Shown here: positions 10,505 to 20,718 of the stretch, piece by piece
Position numbering within the stretch: the stretch's first letter is position 1
How the letters are laid out: the number at the start of each line of letters is the position of its first letter
DNA from: Phragmites australis
Taxonomy: Eukaryota > Streptophyta > Magnoliopsida > Poales > Poaceae
Direction of reading: 5' to 3'
Assembly (NCBI RefSeq): GCF_958298935.1
Contig: NC_084933.1
Location: forward strand, 11,391,001-11,455,000
Length of the DNA stretch: 64,000 nucleotides
The notes under the pieces: generated by a model
Told to the model about the DNA's origin: nothing
Database searches by the model: none
Seen by the model: the letters and a program-made list of their open reading frames with translations, nothing else
Program-made: the position numbers and the translations under genes

Positions 10505-12201
10505 TGAAAGTGCATCTAGGCCCCCTAAGTGGGTTTTGGCTTATTGATGACAAAACGATTAAGGATCTAATATGTTTATCTAAGTCATGAACAGGTTTAA
10601 GTCTAAGTTGAGAAGACATATGACGTTTGACGCCCTTCGAAAAGAAAGGAGAAGAAACTAGGAGTACTCAATAGGATTTAAATTCTTTTATTTTTGAAAT
10701 TGAGTCTAGGATAGTCGCTCTATTAAGAGGGTTGCATTTGATTGCTTGATTAGTGTCTCAATGCTCAAGATATCCTTTAGAACCAACAAGTTGAGAGACA
10801 CACTCACCCACGGACACCGTGTTAGTTTTGCAAAGTCCACTGAATCCAGAGTCTCCGGTGTTCAGCGGATACTCCGGTACTCAGTATTTAGTCCGGAGTC
10901 TCCAAGGTAGACTCCGGCAGAGGGTGCTCGGTTCCGATTTATTTTTGTTGAAAAAGACTGGAGTCTCCGGTGTTCACCGGATACTCCGGTAGTTGGTGAG
11001 TTTTAAGGCCGGAGTCTCCGAGGGAGACTCCGCTAGAGGTCAATCGATTAAGTCTTTATTTTTATTGAAAAAGACCGGAGTCTCCGGTGTTCACCGGATA
11101 CTCCGGTAGGAGAAAATGTTTTAACTGGAGTCTCCGAGGGAGACTTCGGCAGGGGTGTCTCAGTTAGCATTTATTCTTTTTGATAAAAAGACCGGTCTCT
11201 GGTGTTCACCGGATACTCCGATACCTGGAGAGGCCGGAGGGTCCGGCAAGTCTCCAGACTTAGTATATTCGATAGCCCTGTCAGAACCGGAGACTCCGGT
11301 GTTCACCGGAGACTCTGGTAACTTAACAGAATTGTAACGGCTAGTTCTGACACGTTCTGTGACCGTTCTGATGCCATTTTTGGATTTGGGACCGGATACT
11401 CCGGTCAGGTCTGACAGAACAGTAACAGCTAGTTTTTGAGAGAGGGTTATAAATACTCCCACACCCCATGGCATTAAATGCTTGCTGTTGCTGGTGAACT
11501 CTAGACTCCTTGAGCATTCTAAGAGCATTCAAAGTCCCTCCAACCACCTCTAGTGCAAAGTTTGCAAAATTTAGTGAGTTTAGGTTTGGAGTGAGATTAA
11601 GCCACTTGAGTATTGAGTTCTTCCTCGAGCATTCGCTGTGATCTTTACTCTTGAAGCTTTGTGCTTCTAGACGGCAAGGCGTCGCCCGTAGAGCACTCAA
11701 TCTTTGTGGAGTGCCACAGGAAGTTTGTAATCGACTTCAAATTGAGTAAGGAAATTCTAGCTTGATCTTCGTGGTCGCTAGAAGAGGATAGGGTTGGAAA
11801 AGACCTGGCTCTTTGTGAGCTTCTCAACGGAGACGTAGGCACTTCTTTGTGAGGTGGCTGAACTCCGGGATAAATCTCTCGCATTCTTACTTGTGCAATT
11901 TACTTGATAGTGTGAATTTGTGAATTTCTTATAAGTTGCCTTAGTGATCATCTTGCTAGTATTAATTATTGTTTTAGCTCTGTGATAACTAGTATACGTA
12001 GCTACACCTTTAGATTCTAGCTGCTCGTTTTAATTCATATTTGTTCTTGATTTCCTGTAAAGACCGGAGACTCCGGACTAGACCGAAGACTCCGGACCAG
12101 ACCGGAGTATCCGAACTTCACCGGAGTATCCGGCAGTTTTCATCCGCTGTTTTAGTTTTAATTTTCAGAAAAACCTATTCACCCCCCTCTAGGCACTTTC
12201 A
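10505..12201 (+). repeat. 5' LTR of the copia element
   Basis: Starts TGAAAGTGCATCTAGGCC and ends CTCTAGGCACTTTCA. TATA-like GGTTATAAATACTCCC lies near 11446-11461, followed by a C/T-rich leader. A cluster of CCGGAG/CTCCGG palindromes lies upstream of the TATA box. A second palindrome cluster (12060-12140) lies just before the LTR end. Confidence 0.93.
10838..11290 (+). repeat. Tandem ~117-bp units with CCGGAGTCTCCGG palindromes in the 5' LTR
   Basis: About four units begin near 10835, 10950, 11067 and 11183. Each has a tract like CCGGAGTCTCCGGTGTTCACC, then a second palindrome of the form GGCCGGAGTCTCCGAGGGAG, then an AT-rich spacer ending in GAAAAAGACC. They lie in U3 upstream of the TATA box, the usual place for LTR enhancers. 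The counterpart in the 3' LTR is 21052-21490. Confidence 0.8.
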
Positions 12202-12203
12202 AT

Positions 12204-12215
12204 TGGTATCAGAGC
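12204..12215 (+). other. Primer binding site
   Basis: TGGTATCAGAGC, two bases after the LTR end, matches the 3' end complement of plant initiator methionine tRNA, the usual copia primer. Confidence 0.9.
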
Positions 12216-12255
12216 CTAACCTCCTACAAGGCTTCACCGCTTGGAGGAAATTATA

Positions 12256-14415
12256 ATGTCGATATCCGGAAGTCCGAGGGGTTTTAAAGATGATCCATCG
12301 AAGAATGATGACAGTAATGGTAAAGGAAAGGGAAGTAAAATTCCTTTCAATTATGATCGTTTAAATTTTTCAAGCAACTATATCTCCGTGCCTTCCGGGC
12401 GTGCACCATTTTTCGATGGTACACATTATGTCGCTTGGAGGCATAAAATGAAAATGCATTTAATCTCTCTTCATCCTAGTATTTGGAAGATTGTTTGCAC
12501 AGGATTTGAGTTGCCGAAGGAAGATCAAGAGCTCATCTCAAGTGAAGAACAAAATATGCATCGTAATGCTCAAGCCACAAGTGTATTGCTTAGTGCCTTG
12601 AGTCCGGAAGAATTCAATAAAGTGGATGGACTTGAAAAAGCCAAGCAAATTTAGAATACTCTTCAAGTTGCTCATGAAGGGGCAACAAGTGTAAGAGAAT
12701 CCAAGATAGAGCTGCTTGAGGGCAAGTTTGGAAGATTTGTGATGGAAGATCATGAAACTCCTCAAGCCATGTATGATCGGATGATGGTGCTTGTGAACAA
12801 GCTAAGAAGGCTCGGGAGTGAGGACATTGATGATCACAAAGTGGTAAAGAGATTGCTTAGAGCATTTGCTCCTAGAAACCCCACTTTGGTGACACTCCTC
12901 CGAGAGAGAAGGGACTACAAGAGGCTTATACCAAGCGATGTGATTAGAAGGATCCTTGCTCATGAGCTCATGGAAGAAGAAGCAAATGAAGTGAAGATTC
13001 ATGCCAAACAAAGCTCAACCTCCAAGAACAAGGAGGTTGCATTCAACGCAAGCAAAAGCAAGCAAGCTCAAGAATCAAGTACAAGTGAGGAGGAAAGCTC
13101 CGAAGATGAAGAAATAGCCTTCTTTGTGAAAAGATTCAAGAAGTTCATGAGAAAGGGAGGTTATTCAAAATACAAGAGAGACATGCCCAAGAAGAGAACA
13201 TTAAGAAGGGCATGCTATGAATGTGGCGAAGTTGATCACTTCATAGCCGATTGTCCGAACAAGAAGAAAGGAAAGGACAAAGAAGATAATAAGATCAAGC
13301 CATACAAGAAAGGCAAAAACAAGATATACAAGAAGAAGTATTCGGGACAAGCACACATTGGAGAAGAGTGGGATTAAAACTCTGATGATGAAGGAGTCGC
13401 CACCATTGCCATCCATGAGCCAACACCAAGAAAATCACTCTTAATGAGTGATGATGATGACGACTCCCCAAAGTGCTTCATGGCTAAAAGCCGCAAGGTA
13501 AAATCTCAATCCAAGCTTTTAGATAGCAATAGTGAATATGATACTGATTGTGATAGCTTATTTAAAGGTTTAAATAAAAATGTCATGGCTAAAATAAAGG
13601 AGCTAATGGGTACAATAGATAGTCATGAGGAGACTCTCAAGAGACAAGAGGACTTGCTCATCCTTGAAAAGGAGAGAAACCTTGAACTCGAGGAGCTCTT
13701 TGCTAAAGAGGAGAAAATTGAGAAATTATCAAATGATTATGATTTGGCCAATTCCTCAATTGCCGACCTTAAGAGTAACAATTTCTTGCTTCAAGAGAAA
13801 TTATCTTATTTAGATGAAAATTATAAAACTCTTGAAACACAAATTGATATCCTTAAAAAAGGCTCATCCAACTCTAATGAATCTAATTTACTATCTAGTG
13901 CATCTACTAGCAATGGATACTCTCGTTGTTTCAACTTTGATATAAATACTTGTACGACTAATGTTGAATCCTTGCAAGCGTTACAAAAGGAGAATGAGAG
14001 GCTAAATGCCTTGGTCAAATATGGATGCATCAAAACCTATAAATCAAAAGATGCATTCTACAAGACCATCCAAGCCAAGGACAACAAGCTAAAGAGAGGT
14101 CTTGGATTTGACCAATACACGAGCAAACTAAATGGTCGTGTGCTATTGAATGGAGTAGAATGCCTCAAGTTTGTCAAAGGAGGCAAGCAAGTTGATCACA
14201 CGGCTCAAATAAGGCAACCAAAGGCTCATGCTCCTCAATGCTCATTCTATGCCTCATATTTGCTCAAGGGAGAGCACCGTGGTAAAGTGGTTGCTCTCTA
14301 TGTTGGTTCCTGCACAAGAGATAGAATTGTTAAAAGGAATGTGTAGATGCCAAAAGTGCTTGTGACTAACGCTAAAGGACCCAAACAAATTTGGGTACCT
14401 AAAATAAAGGCATAA
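12256..14415 (+). pseudogene. Copia gag with zinc knuckle and coiled-coil extension, broken
   Basis: One reading frame runs from ATG 12256 to 14412. The first part is the copia-type gag polypeptide region. A CCHC knuckle follows at about 13213-13254 (CYECGEVDHFIADC, spacing C-2-C-4-H-4-C), then a Lys-rich tract. The stretch 13444-14346 is acidic then strongly heptad-like (Glu/Leu/Lys-rich), a coiled coil typical of SIRE-type gags. Breaks: TAG at 12652, TAA at 13375, TAG at 14344 and TAA at 14413, all in one frame. Two of these sit where relatives have Trp. Pol lies one base out of frame, so a single-base indel separates it. Gag packages the RNA in cytoplasmic particles; this copy cannot make full-length protein. 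Confidence 0.88.
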
Positions 14416-14428
14416 CTTTGTTTTGTAG

Positions 14429-17400
14429 GCATACTCCTCCGGTGGATCAAGTTGGGTCATTGATAGTGGATGTACAAATCACATGACCAGAGAAAAGAGT
14501 ATGTTTTCCTCTTTTGAAGAAAATGGAGGACCTCATGAAAACATCATTTTTGGCGATAATGGAAAAGGAGAGGTAATAGACCTAGGTAAAATCGTCATCT
14601 CAAATGATCATTCTATTTCAAATATCTTGTTAGTCAAATATCTTAACTACAATTTGTTATTTGTATCTCAATTATGTGAGATAGGTTATAATTGTCTTTT
14701 TACCCATGAGGGTGTGATTGTCTCTAGAAGGGAAGACGCCTCAATAGCTTTCACTGGTAAGTTGAAGGGTAAACTTTATCTTGTTGATTTTTCAACGGAT
14801 GAAGTGAAGCCTAAAACTTGCTTGATGGCTAAGTCTAGCATGGGTTGGCTTTGGCATCGCCGACTAGCTCAAATTAGCATGAGAAATTTGTCTAAACTTC
14901 AAAAGGGCAAACACATCCTAGGACTAACAAATGTTTCTTTTGAGAAAAATAGAATTTGTAGTGCTTATCAAGCGGGAAAGCAAGTTGGAGCATCTCATCC
15001 CGTGAAAAATGTGATGACAACTACAAGACCATTGGAACTCCTCCACATGGACTTATTTGGGCCGATTGCCTACATAAGTATTAGAGGTAACAAATATGGT
15101 TTAGTTATTGTTGATGACTTTTCACGTTTCACTTGAGTATTCTTCTTGCATGACAAAAGCGAAACACAAGCTATTTTCAACAATTTTGTAAGAAGAGCCC
15201 AAAATGAGTTCGAAGTGAAGATCAAGAGAGTGAGAAGCGATAACAGAAGTGAGTTCAAGAATATACAAGTTGAAGAGTTTCTTGATGAAGAAGGAATCAA
15301 GCATGAATTCTCGGCTCCTTACTCCCCTCAACAAAATGGAGTGGTCGAGAGAAAACATAGGACTCTAATTGAGTCCGCAAGAACAATGCTTGATGAATAC
15401 AAGGTATCGGATCAATTTTGGGCGGAAGCAATCAACACCGCATGCCATGCCATCAGCTGGTTGTATCTACACAAGATATTAAATAAGACCGCATATGAGC
15501 TTCTAACCGGTAACAAACCAAACGTTTCCTACTTTAAAGTTTTTGGTAGCAAATGCTTTATTTTAAATAAGAAGGCAAGATGTTCTAAGTTTGCTCCAAA
15601 AGTAGATGAAGGTTTTATGCTTGGTTATGGATCAAATGCCTACGCCTACCGTATTTTCAACAAAACCACCGGTTGCGTTGAAATTGCGAGAGACGTGACA
15701 TTTGATGAATCTAATGGCTCCCAAGTGGAGCAAATTGATCATAATGTGCTAGGTGATGAAGAAATACCAAGCGAAGCAATCAAGAAGATGTCAATTGGTG
15801 AAATCAAGCCTTTAAAGCAACAAAAGGTACAAGAGACTCAAAATGATCAAGATCAACCATCTTCATCAATGCAATTGGAACCATCAACATCAACTCAAGA
15901 TCAAGGCGACAAACAACCACAAGACCAAAATCAAGACTATGAAGACTCAAATAACTTCTTGGATGATTAAGTGAGAGATATTCAACATCAATCTCAAGTA
16001 TCACACCCACGTGTTCATCAAAGCATCCAAAGAGATCACCCCGTTGACAACATACTTGGTGATATACAAAAGGGAGTAACTACTCGTTCAAGAATTACAA
16101 ATTTTTGTGAATTTTACTCTTTTGTTTTCTTTTTGGAGCCTTTGAAGGTAGAAGAAGCTCTTGATGATCCGGATTGGATGATGGCCATGCAAGAATAATT
16201 GAACAACTTCAAAAGAAATGAAGTTTGGTCCTTGGTGGAAAGGCCAAAGCAAAATGTGATTGGCACAAAATGGGTCTTCCGCAACAAACAAGATGAAAAT
16301 AGGATAGTAACAAGGAACAAAGCACGATTGGTTGCTCAAGGGTTCACTCAAATCGAAGGTTTGGATTTTGATGAGACTTATGCTTCCGTAGCTAGGCTTA
16401 AGTTAATTCGTATATTATTCGCCTATGCTACTCACTATGATTTCAAGCTATATCAAATGGACGTCAAGAGTGCATTTCTCAATGGATCAATCTCTGAATT
16501 GGTATATGTGGAGCAACCACCCGGCTTTGAAGATCCCAAGCATCCCGCACATGTTTACAAACTCCATAAGACGCTCTATAGGCTAAAGCAAGCTCCTAGA
16601 GCATGGTATGAATGCCTTAGGAATTTTCTTGTCAAAAATGGCTTTGAAATAGGCAAAACCGACTCTACTCTTTTTACCAAGAATGTTAATAATGATTTAC
16701 TTATTTGCCAAATATATGTCGATGACATTATATTTGGTTCTACTAATCAACAATTTTGTGAAGATTTTAGTAGGATCATGACAAAGAGATTTGAGATGTC
16801 TATGATGGGGGAATTGAAGTTCTTTCTCGGATTTCAAATCAAACAACTCAAGGAAAGAACCTTCATTTGCCAAACAAAGTATATCAAAGACATGCTCAAG
16901 AAGTTTGACATGGAGAATGCCAAACCGATCAAGACACCTATGCAAACTAATGGACATCTTGATCTCAATGGAGAAGGCAAAAGCGTGGATCAAAAGGTAT
17001 ATCGCTCCATGATAGGTTCTTTGCTTTATCTTTGTGCATCTAGGCTTGATATCATGCTTAGTGTGTGCATGTGTGCAAGATTTCAAGCCGCTCCAAAAGA
17101 GTGTCATTTAATGGTCGTTAAGAGGATTCTTCGATATTTAGTTCATACACCTTACCTTGGCTTATGGTATCCTAAAGGGTCATCCTTCGACCTCATCGGC
17201 TACTCGGATTCCGACTATACCGGTTGCAAAGCAGATAGAAAAAGCACTTCGGGGACTTGCCAATTCTTGGGTAGGTCCTTAGTGTATTGGTCGCCCAAGA
17301 AACAAAACTCCGTAGCCCTATCTACCGCCAAAGCCGAATATATTGCCGTGGGAGCTTGTTGTGCTCAACTCCTATGGATGAGGCAAACACTAAGAGATTA

Positions 17401-17668
17401 TGGCCACAAAACATCCAAAATTTTACTTTTGTGTGATAATGAGAGTGCCATCAAAATAGCCAACAATCCCGTACAACACTCAAGAACCAAGCACATAGAC
17501 ATTAGACATTATTTCTTGAGAAACCATGCAACAAAAGGGGATATCGATATTCGCCATGTGAGAACCGAAAGACAACTAGCCGATATCCTCACTAAGCCAC
17601 TAGACGAGCAAAGGTTTTGCGAGTTGAGAAGTGAATTAAATATCCTAGATTCTCGAAACGTGGCTTGA
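14429..17668 (+). pseudogene. Copia pol: protease, integrase, reverse transcriptase, RNase H, broken
   Basis: A single 1079-codon frame follows a TAG at 14426. The protease signature WVIDSGCTNHM lies at 14453-14485. The GAG-pre-integrase zinc region (GWLWHRRLAQ ... ICSAYQAGK, 14837-14983) has two ligand positions changed. The integrase core has HMDLFGP (first Asp), VRSDNRSEF (second Asp) and QQNGVVERKHRT (Glu). RT has LYQMDVKSAFLNG, LYRLKQAPRAWY and the catalytic YVDDIIFGS near 16714-16740. RNase H has SDSDYTGCKADRKSTSG and CDNESAIKIA. Stops interrupt at 15134 (TGA, inside the integrase core), 15968 (TAA) and 16196 (TAA); the RT/RNase H part from 16199 is open for 489 codons. Integrase before RT identifies copia. 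Confidence 0.93.
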
Positions 17669-17919
17669 ACTATTGCATATATTTGCTTGTTGTAGATTTG
17701 TAGCTTTCTTAGTTAGGAGTTTGCGAAAACTGCATTTTTGAGTGAATTTCTCAAAATTATTTGGTTCTTTGATCTCTCGATCATAATTTGCAATTTGTGA
17801 TCATAGTTATGTAATGATGCTTGTTGGCTGATCACATTTAGCAAATTAGTCCTTTATGTCCAACGGCCTTCTTCCGAAAAATTCCTTCCAAATTTCAGCC
17901 TTCAATCTATTATGTAACA

Positions 17920-18140
17920 GTCCAGGGGCTGGAATGTCCGGTGTACACCGGAGTATCCGGACCTGACACTGTTCACATTTCCAGCTGATTCCTGTCCAGG
18001 TTCCAGTTACCGGATAGTCCGGTCTTCACCGGAGTCTCCGGTATAGTATCAGGACCGGAGTCTCCGGTGTCTCCAGATTTCTTATATAACCCCTTGCCCG
18101 AACAGTTCCTCATACTCATCTATTCTCAACTCCTCTCTCC
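17920..18140 (+). promoter_or_regulatory. Possible internal promoter before the third ORF
   Basis: Between pol and ORF3 the sequence repeats the LTR arrangement. Several palindromes of the CCGGAGTATCCGG / CCGGAGTCTCCGG type (17938-18075) are followed by TATATAA at 18083-18089 in TTCTTATATAACCCC, then a C/T-rich leader. The same order (palindromes, then TATA, then C/T-rich leader) is found in U3/R of the LTR. ORF3 begins about 450 bp downstream. Promoter activity is inference. Confidence 0.45.
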
Positions 18141-18535
18141 CAAAATTAGTCTCTCCGGCGATTTTTGAGGAACAACCAAGGAGCTTCAAGATTTTCATCA
18201 TTCCTCACTTGGATTCAAGGCCGGAATCTCCGGAAAACTCTATTCATCAAAATCCCCGGAGTATTTTGCTCCAAAAGGTCCTTTTTCCAAAATCTTCCCG
18301 ATCTATCAATGCCCTTGTCTAGGATCGATTTTTAGAATAGTTCCATATACTCCATATAACTTATCCCTAAAACAGATTCAACTCTTGTCGGCCGAATCTT
18401 CCAAAACCTAGGTTTTGGGGGATTTCTCGGGCTAACCGGAGTTACTCCGGTGTCTGCCTGATTTTCAGCAGCATTCTTTTCATTAGTGTTCCCTCATATC
18501 CTCCTATTCCTTCTATCTCTCTCAGGTAATTTGCT

Positions 18536-20263
18536 ATGGCCGGAGATCGCTTTGTAAAGGGTCACACATTTGAGAGGAAGAAGAAACAAAAGAGTGATCC
18601 TCGTGCTCAAGAGGCGAGAGCACCGGCCCACTCAGAGGATAGTGGGAGTGGGCATGCAAGCGGTGAGAGAGTCCGCAAAGTGGCCACAGGAAAAGGAATT
18701 CACATAGAAGAAGGGACATTTGCTGAAGATTATCAAAGAGATGTTGTCACTCTGTGTCGGACCAAGAGTCAAGCAATGAGAGGCCGCGAAAGTGGTCGTG
18801 GAAAAGGTGTAGCCTGGGTGACAGCAGGAAGGGGAAGAGGTGGGATGCCTTCTCGAGAAGAGAGAGGCAAAGGCATCGCCATGGAAAATAGTTCTGAGTC
18901 CGAGGAAGATGAGGAAGAAGAGGAAGCTGATGAAGTAATTGGACCTTTGAAACTCCATAGACCACTAAGGACTGCCACTATCTTTGACACTCTAAAACAA
19001 ACGATGAATTACATGAGGCATGCATCCAGGGTGGTCAATGAAAGATTGAACAACCCGAATGACTATGAGAAGAACATCGCGGATCATCGCTTTTGGAATG
19101 ACTTCCAAGCAGTTTTTTATGAAACGGTGATCATAGCAAAGAAGAAGCCAATTACACACATGCAGTGGATTTATTGGAGTTACATGGCTCAGGAAAATGA
19201 TTCCGTGTTCAATGAAGTCATCGTAGCATGTGAGAGCAAGAAAGTCAAGAACATAATGGCTTTCAAGTATAATTGGTGCGAGGAAGTCATCACATAATTT
19301 TATGCCACCGTGTGGTTCGAGGGATCGAAGAATCCCTTTATGCATTGGATGACAGAGGGAGTCAAGTACAAAATAAGCTTCAGAGGATTTGCTCATCATT
19401 TTCATTTTGATACTCGAGACACATCCAAGGATCAAATCCATAACGAGAATCAACTTACTTTGGAAGAGCTTGGGTTCATGTATCTTAACCATGGACGAGT
19501 CGAGTTTGGAAAACTTACAGGAATGAGACCATTCTACCGTTGCTTAAACTCCTTGTTTCGACTCACTTTGGCACCAAAGAACGGGGATGCGACAACTGTG
19601 CAGAGCGTCTCTAGGAATCTCCTCGTCGCCATGTCCAATGATCATGCTCCCTTCAGTGCGGCGTATTTCCTTTGGGAAGAAATTGTGTTCACATCCAAAT
19701 TGCCCATCAAGATTTGTGGATACGCTCCCTATATCATGTATATCATTGAGAGAATGTCCAAGAAAACCTTTGTGAATGAGATAAAGCATGAACCCTATCG
19801 GATGAGACCCCTTAACATCCGAGCTCCGTCTCCCTCGCCATCACCTCCTCATGCTCCACCAAGCTCAAGGAAGGTTGCCTCGAGACGTACTCCTCCTCGA
19901 GGGTCATCTTTTATCAAAAGAGCTCTCAAAGCCATTTTCAGAGTGTGCACTCATAATGCTACATAGATCAAGGAGCAAGGTGTTCGTTTAAAGAAAATGG
20001 AGAAGCGTCAGAAAGCTATGTATGCCTCCATGAACCTTCAGCCACCTTGTTCACCTATCGCTTCGGATGAAGCGGAAAGTGCACCGGTTGAATTTGAAAA
20101 TCCATGGGCATGGTATGATGAAGCCCAAGCAGCTACAGAGAGCTCTCAAGCTCAAGCTCAAGATGAATCATCCGACGCCGTTCCTGGCAACGACAATGAT
20201 GGAAGTGATGATGAAGATGATGATGATGACGCCGATGACGATGAAGAAGACAGCAGCGATTAG
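18536..20263 (+). pseudogene. Third ORF after pol ('env-like' / putative plant transposon protein), broken
   Basis: From ATG 18536 one frame runs to a TAG at 20261 (575 codons) with stops at 19295 (TAA) and 19964 (TAG). The N-terminus is basic with Gly/Arg repeats, followed by an acidic Glu run (about residues 122-135). The central part includes DHRFWNDFQAVFYETVI, FYATVWFEGSKNPFMHWMT and FRGFAHHFHFDT. This resembles the widespread 'putative plant transposon protein' region (FYAT...WMT...F..FA). A Ser/Pro-rich segment, a short charged segment and a long Asp/Glu tail follow. I see no signal peptide or convincing membrane span, so a viral-type envelope function is doubtful. It lies in the sense direction after pol, as in SIRE-type elements. 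Function unknown. Confidence 0.75.
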
Positions 20264-20718
20264 GTTCTCTCTCTTTTTGGTGCTTGATGCCAAAGGGGGA
20301 GAGAGAGTTATCTAATTCTTAGTTTCCTTAGTTTCTTTCTTTTCTAGTTTTGGACTCTATTTCATCGTTGTTGGACATTTGGACTCTATTGTTTGTGTGA
20401 TGAACTATGTGCTCCATTTGAATTTGTAAGACATTTTATGTTAGTGTGATGCTTGTCGTATTTCTTAAATTAAGTGTGATTCATATCTTGCCATATGCAT
20501 CTTGTTTACTTAATATTGCATCACACGGATCCTAGGATATAGGGGGAGCTCTTGCAAATTTAAATCTTAAATATGTGCATTTGAGTGTAACTCAATCTTA
20601 AATCAATGCACATATTTAGGGGGAGCTCACCATATCTTCTAGAATTCAAAATCCTGTTTTAAATATCTTTTTGTAAGCTTTAATCGTGTTGTCATCAATC
20701 ACCAAAAAAGGGGGAGAT
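20264..20718 (+). other. Copia 3' untranslated region and polypurine tract
   Basis: AT-rich, no gene. It contains repeated AGGGGGAGCTC blocks (near 20540 and 20618). It ends in the polypurine tract AAAAAAGGGGGAGAT at about 20705-20718, immediately before the 3' LTR. Confidence 0.8.

Noticed and set aside
10838..11290. Regularly spaced short palindromes resembling a CRISPR array
   Set aside because: The units recur in both LTRs of a eukaryotic retrotransposon, the 'spacers' are themselves repeated, and no cas-like gene exists. They are U3 tandem repeats.
18536..20263. Calling ORF3 a retroviral-type envelope gene
   Set aside because: No signal peptide, furin-like site or membrane span can be seen; only its position is envelope-like.
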